From the NCBI RefSeq assembly GCF_003752175.1, contig NZ_RJVF01000008.1, forward strand, positions 248,001-312,000: a stretch of 64,000 nucleotides of DNA, read 5' to 3'. Source of the DNA: Comamonas sp. BIGb0124 (GTDB lineage: Bacteria; Pseudomonadota; Gammaproteobacteria; Burkholderiales; Burkholderiaceae_C). This document shows positions 60,292-64,000 of this stretch, in pieces. The stretch's first letter is position 1; the number at the start of each line of letters is the position of its first letter. A program made the position numbers and the translations under genes. Under the pieces are notes generated by a model. The model saw only the letters and a list, made by a program, of their open reading frames with translations, searched no databases and was not told the origin of the DNA.

Positions 60292-60335
60292 ACGTCCCGA
60301 CGACGCCAATCCGGTGCCCGCCGTGCCCTTGCCCT

Positions 60336-61139
60336 TCACCGACCCGAAGCGGGCTCACCCAGCAAGCGCGCATACACCACCAGTCGCAGGTGCCGGTCTT
60401 CGTCCACGGTCAGCGTCGTGTGTTCGAACGGCTCGGCCTTGCCGTCGATCGTCAGCGTGCGCACCCCATTGCACGGCGCGTGAACCTCGTGTCTGCGCCA
60501 CCCTGCCTTGAACTCGGGTGATACCCGTTCCAGCTCATCCACCAGCGCGTGGATGTCGGCTTCTTGCGTGGCGCGGGCAAAGTCGCGGCGGAAGCTCGAC
60601 AACATCGCCGGGGCCTGTTCATCCCAGTCATGCACGCGTTCACGCAGCACAGGATCGGTGAACAGCAGCCAGAGCAGATTGCGCCGCTCGGGCCCATGCG
60701 ATCCGAAAGCAAAAAGCCGATCGGCGCAGGCGTTGAAGCCCAGCACGTCCCAACGCAGGTTGAGCACAAAGGCCGGGTGCGGCAGATCGTGCATCAGGCG
60801 TCTCACCAGCGGCGGCAATACACACCACGTCTTGCCCGGCTCGGCCGGTGGCCGCTCATGCGCCAACAGAAACAGGTGCCGGCGTTCTGCCGCATCCAGC
60901 TTCAGCACCCGCGTGAGACTGTCCAGAAACGCAGCCGAAACGCCGATGTCTCTCCCCTGCTCCAGCCACGTGTACCAGGTCAGCCCCACTCCGGCGAGCG
61001 CAGCGACCTCTTCACGCCGCAGCCCGGGGGTGCGACGGCGATTGCCGCTGGGCAGACCCACATCGGCGGGCGACAAGCGCTCGCGGTGCGCCCGCAAGAA
61101 GGCGGCCAGATCGGTACGCGTTCGTTCCAGTGTTCGCAT
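60336..61139 (-). CDS. XRE-type helix-turn-helix regulator with MmyB-like domain
   Basis: 267 aa. The N-terminal HTH (RTPGLRREEVAALAGVGLTW, YTWLEQGRDIGVSAAFLDSL) is followed by a C-terminal ligand-binding domain (FVLNLRWDVLGFNACADRLF, DWDEQAPAMLSSFRRDFA), which is the MmyB-like PAS-related fold of these regulators. Start 61139 gives MRTLERTRTDLAAFLRAHRE. Divergent from the MFS pump gene, the usual layout for a local repressor. Confidence 0.85.
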   Translation of the reverse strand: MRTLERTRTDLAAFLRAHRERLSPADVGLPSGNRRRTPGLRREEVAALAGVGLTWYTWLEQGRDIGVSAAFLDSLTRVLKLDAAERRHLFLLAHERPPAEPGKTWCVLPPLVRRLMHDLPHPAFVLNLRWDVLGFNACADRLFAFGSHGPERRNLLWLLFTDPVLRERVHDWDEQAPAMLSSFRRDFARATQEADIHALVDELERVSPEFKAGWRRHEVHAPCNGVRTLTIDGKAEPFEHTTLTVDEDRHLRLVVYARLLGEPASGR

Positions 61140-61227
61140 CGTGATCTCGTTGCTTTCAGTAATAGCATAAATCGTTAAATTGTAATTGCCTAAAAGCCGC
61201 TCGAGAATGCTCGCTTGACCTTCACGG

Positions 61228-62721
61228 ATGCACAAGATGAGCGCAGATTTCTCCCCTCCCGACCTCTCTAGCGATGCCTCTCGCCGTGCCCCCTGGCTGG
61301 GCCTGTCCGTGCTGCTGCTGGCCGGTTTCGTGACGATCTTCGATCTGTTCGTGGTCAATGTGGCCATCCCCAGCATGCAGGCGGGGCTGGGTGCCAGCTT
61401 TGCGCAGATCGGTTTCATCGTGGCCGGCTACGAGCTGGCATTCGGTGTCCTGCTGATCACCGGCGGCCGTCTGGGCGATCTGTTCGGACGTCGCCGCCTG
61501 TTCGTGATCGGCATGGCCGGTTTTACGCTGGCGTCGGCCTTGTGCGGACTGGCGCCCAGTGCCGGCTTCCTGATCGGGGCCCGGGTGTTGCAGGGGCTGG
61601 CCGCTGCCTTGCTGTTTCCCCAGGTCTATGCATCCATTCGCGTCAACTTCGACGGCGATGACCGCCGGCGCGCCTTCGGGCTGCTGGGCATGACGCTGGG
61701 CCTGGCCGCCATTGCCGGTCAGGTCTTGGGCGGCTGGATGGTGCATGCCGACCTGTTCGGGCTGGGCTGGCGCAGCATCTTTCTCATCAACGTGCCCATC
61801 GGCCTGTTCGCCATCGCGGCGGCGCGCCACATCCTCGAGTCCCGTGCCCCGCAACGCCCAGCACTGGACTGGCCGGGCGTGGCACTGGTCAGCGCCGGGT
61901 TGGCGCTTTTGCTGATCCCCCTCATCGAGGGACCGGCACAGCACTGGCCGGCCTGGAGCCTGTGGTCGCTGGTCACGGCCGGGGGGCTGCTCGCACTGTT
62001 CCATCGGCAGCAAGAAAGGCGGCGGCGGGCGGGCGCACTGCCGCTGGTCGACATGCAACTGCTGGCGCAGCGCCGTTTCGCGCTCGGAACAGTGCTGGTG
62101 CTGCTGGTCTACTCCACGTCCAGTTCCTTTTTCCTGTGCTTCGCCTTGCTGATGCAGACCGGCCTGGGGCTCGACCCCTTCGTCGCCGGCAGCCTTTTCG
62201 CGCCTTGCAGCGTGGGCTTTGTCGCCGCTTCGCTGGCCGCACCGCGGCTGGTGGCACGGTGGGGCGTGCACGCCATCGTCGCGGGCGCGCTGGTCTATGC
62301 AACGTCCATCGGCCTGCTGATCGCACAGGTGCGTCTGGCCGGCGCGGAACTGGTGCCCACGCAGTTGATTCCGGTGCTGATCGTGGTCGGCGCCAGCCAG
62401 GGTTCGATCATGACGCCGCTGCTGAACCTGGTGCTGGGCTTTGTCGACGAAGCCCAGGCCGGGATGGCCTCGGGCGTGGTCTCGACCGTGCAGCAAGTCG
62501 GCGCGGCGCTGGGTGTGGCCGTCGTCGGCATCCTGTTCGGTGCGGCTCTTGCAGAGGACGGCATGGCAGCGCAAGCGGGCTCATACGCCTCGGCATTCGT
62601 CACCGGGATGCTCTACAACCTGGCAGCCGCCCTGTCGATCTGTGTGCTGTTGCCGATGCTGGCGAGAGCGCAGCGGTCGGCAGGACGACAAGGCGAGCCC
62701 CGCGTTCAAGGCCGGCCCTGA
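61228..62721 (+). CDS. MFS transporter, DHA2 (EmrB/QacA-type) 14-helix family
   Basis: 497 aa with about 14 hydrophobic helices. Motif A is GGRLGDLFGRRRLFVIGM, the first helix has the family pattern VTIFDLFVVNVAIPSMQAGL, and motif C-like sequence QVLGGWMV is near residue 170. Drug/proton antiport or metabolite export is expected; the substrate is unknown. ATG at 61228 or 61237. Divergent from an XRE regulator 88 bases away that probably controls it. Confidence 0.87.
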   Translation: MHKMSADFSPPDLSSDASRRAPWLGLSVLLLAGFVTIFDLFVVNVAIPSMQAGLGASFAQIGFIVAGYELAFGVLLITGGRLGDLFGRRRLFVIGMAGFTLASALCGLAPSAGFLIGARVLQGLAAALLFPQVYASIRVNFDGDDRRRAFGLLGMTLGLAAIAGQVLGGWMVHADLFGLGWRSIFLINVPIGLFAIAAARHILESRAPQRPALDWPGVALVSAGLALLLIPLIEGPAQHWPAWSLWSLVTAGGLLALFHRQQERRRRAGALPLVDMQLLAQRRFALGTVLVLLVYSTSSSFFLCFALLMQTGLGLDPFVAGSLFAPCSVGFVAASLAAPRLVARWGVHAIVAGALVYATSIGLLIAQVRLAGAELVPTQLIPVLIVVGASQGSIMTPLLNLVLGFVDEAQAGMASGVVSTVQQVGAALGVAVVGILFGAALAEDGMAAQAGSYASAFVTGMLYNLAAALSICVLLPMLARAQRSAGRQGEPRVQGRP

Positions 62722-62752
62722 AGGCAGCAGGATCCGCCCTCTGGTTTTGGCT

Positions 62753-63265
62753 TCATGCCGCGGAGGTCGAAGCCTTTTCTGCAGCCGCTGCAATCACCCT
62801 GACTGCGCTTGCAAAGAACTCCTGCTGCTGGGCAGCGACCTTGCGCTCGAGAAAATCGAAATGGCACAAGGTGCCATAGGTTTCGCCGCTGGACAGGTAA
62901 ATCGGCTGCCCGACATAGCTCAGCAGCGCCTGCTGGTACTTGTGACCATCGAGCACGCTTTCCCTGCGCGCATCCTCGGTCACGAAGACACCGTCTTTCA
63001 GGACGAACTGGCAATAGCTGTCGCACACGGGCACGCTCTGAAGATCCGGGCCGAATATCTCGCCCTCGATGTCGAAGGCCGACATGCAGTACATCACATC
63101 GCGCCGCTTGCGGTACACGGCTGTGAATCGATGGGGTACCAGTGTGTTCAGGTAAGTCACGCCACCGCGAAGCCCGTCGTTGGCAATGAATTCTTCCAGC
63201 AAACGCAGATCGCCGACTGTGCCGATTTGGCCTGCCCGCTTGGCAGCGACGAGTGTTCTAAGCAT
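62753..63265 (-). CDS. GAF-domain protein
   Basis: 170 aa, a single GAF fold: LNTLVPHRFTAVYRKRRDVM, VPVCDSYCQFVLKDGVFVTE, ESVLDGHKYQQALLSYVGQP and GTLCHFDFLERK. Free-standing GAF proteins bind small molecules or haem; no output domain is attached. Convergent with the MFS gene. Confidence 0.8.
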   Translation of the reverse strand: MLRTLVAAKRAGQIGTVGDLRLLEEFIANDGLRGGVTYLNTLVPHRFTAVYRKRRDVMYCMSAFDIEGEIFGPDLQSVPVCDSYCQFVLKDGVFVTEDARRESVLDGHKYQQALLSYVGQPIYLSSGETYGTLCHFDFLERKVAAQQQEFFASAVRVIAAAAEKASTSAA

Positions 63266-63339
63266 CGGAGAGCGCCTGTTTTTGTTGATCGAGAAATAGG
63301 GGTTGCTCAGTCTACTCTGCGGCCGGGCTCAGTCGTGCA

Positions 63340-63603
63340 TCAAACCCGCCTCACACCGCCAGAAATCGTTCGTTCGGCCGGCGTCGCCAGCGCTGAATCG
63401 ATCCATGCGTGGGCTTTTCGCCGCGCATCCACGGCGGCCACCCCCCGGTCGAAATGCTGGGTGGTCGGCGTACGGAACACCTCGGTGCCGTTGTAGACCA
63501 CGGTGGCGCGCGACCACACGTTGGGCGCGACATCGTCCACCAGCACCATGAGCTGGTAACCGCGGTATTCCTCGTGAATCGGTTGGGGGGGCGTCGTCGT
63601 CAT
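63340..63603 (-). CDS. Small protein of unknown function, 87 aa
   Basis: Soluble protein (EEYRGYQLMVLVDDVAPNVW, NGTEVFRTPTTQHFDRGVAA, DARRKAHAWIDSALA). The pattern YRGYxxxV and the closing helix resemble small DUF6566-like proteins, but I hold that loosely. GGAG lies 5-10 bases before the ATG at 63603. Confidence 0.6.
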   Translation of the reverse strand: MTTTPPQPIHEEYRGYQLMVLVDDVAPNVWSRATVVYNGTEVFRTPTTQHFDRGVAAVDARRKAHAWIDSALATPAERTISGGVRRV

Positions 63604-63844
63604 CGCTGTCTCCTCGGGCGTGTCGTCAAGCATACCTGCGGCCCATCGAATCACCCCACTTATCTAAGTCCGGTAATCGTATATCGCGGTCTTCGAGCGC
63701 CATCCGCAGACCGCGAACCTGGCCGCAACGGCGACTGTGGCCGGGTTCCTTGCCGCCCGACAGCCAAAACACGACCATGCTGTACACATAACCAGCAATG
63801 GCGCTTATACTGATGTTCCATCCAGCCTTCTCAACAGGTGCCCC

Positions 63845-64000
63845 ATGGAACAGATCGAACACCTCTACACCGTCAACCTTCATGATTTCCCTGGCATCCC
63901 TGCCATCCAGAAAGCCCAGGCCGAGAGCCGCTTCGGCCACATCCTGCGCAAGGAGCTGGGTGACAACGACGCTGTCGTCGCGGCATTCAAGGCCTTCGAA
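63845..64000 (+). CDS. Partial gene at the window end, function unknown
   Basis: The first 52 codons of a frame that runs off the window (MEQIEHLYTVNLHDFPGIPA, ESRFGHILRKELGDNDAVVA). It looks coding (helical, no stops, normal codon use) but shows no known motif. An antisense frame covers the same stretch and is rejected. Confidence 0.5.
   Translation, partial: MEQIEHLYTVNLHDFPGIPAIQKAQAESRFGHILRKELGDNDAVVAAFKAFE

Noticed and set aside
63626-63940. 104-codon minus-strand frame at the window end
   Set aside because: It covers the start of a plausible plus-strand gene and has weak coding character.

Overview
The window looks like chromosomal DNA of a high-GC betaproteobacterium, most likely Burkholderiales and close to Alcaligenaceae. 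This is inferred from gene content (a TctC/Bug-type binding protein, a biotin-independent malonate decarboxylase operon, tandem YceI genes with cytochrome b561, many LxAC/LxGC lipoproteins) and not from any marker gene. No rRNA, tRNA, CRISPR array, integrase or intact insertion sequence was seen.

Layout. 0.0-9.3 kb: a hypothetical gene, then a LysR regulator (mdcR), a MatC-type malonate carrier and mdcA-C-D-E-G-B-H, a complete malonate uptake and decarboxylation operon with several ATGA overlaps. 9.3-11.3 kb: a DUF2946-like protein and a PepSY membrane protein with a His/Met-rich loop. 11.4-22.1 kb: three large phosphoesterase-type lipoproteins (GDPD, calcineurin-like, PHP) around an alpha/beta hydrolase, followed by a divergent response regulator/sensor kinase pair; a PhoB-box-like repeat precedes the GDPD gene. 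22.1-32.6 kb: a Yellow/MRJP-like exported protein, a DeoR regulator and an acid-sugar operon (TctC, DUF1537 kinase, PdxA2, Fe-alcohol dehydrogenase, DapA-like aldolase, sialidase-like beta-propeller, SDR) with a recurrent operator-like motif. 32.7-42.1 kb: YceI-YceI-cytochrome b561, an APC permease, an exported methyltransferase-like protein, an LD-carboxypeptidase, a TadA-hydrolase fusion, a MioC-like flavodoxin and a DUF2383 protein. 42.3-51.6 kb: a metallo-beta-lactamase lipoprotein with SLH-like repeats next to an IclR regulator and an IclR-box palindrome, a duplicated DUF4394 lipoprotein, a BLUF photosensor, a gamma-glutamyltransferase lipoprotein and an unknown lipoprotein.

51.6-57.2 kb is different: patchy low GC, almost everything on the minus strand, no recognisable full-length gene, and several genes broken by single-base shifts or stops. 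It reads best as a decaying array of orphan polymorphic-toxin tails, each overlapping an immunity-like gene, plus a GC-rich block carrying a broken secretin-like lipoprotein leader. 57.2-64.0 kb returns to ordinary sequence: malate:quinone oxidoreductase with an apparent signal peptide, DUF4142, a second DUF2383 protein, a divergent XRE regulator/MFS pump pair, a GAF protein, a small hypothetical gene and the start of one more gene.

All family names are from reading the translations by eye; no search was run.
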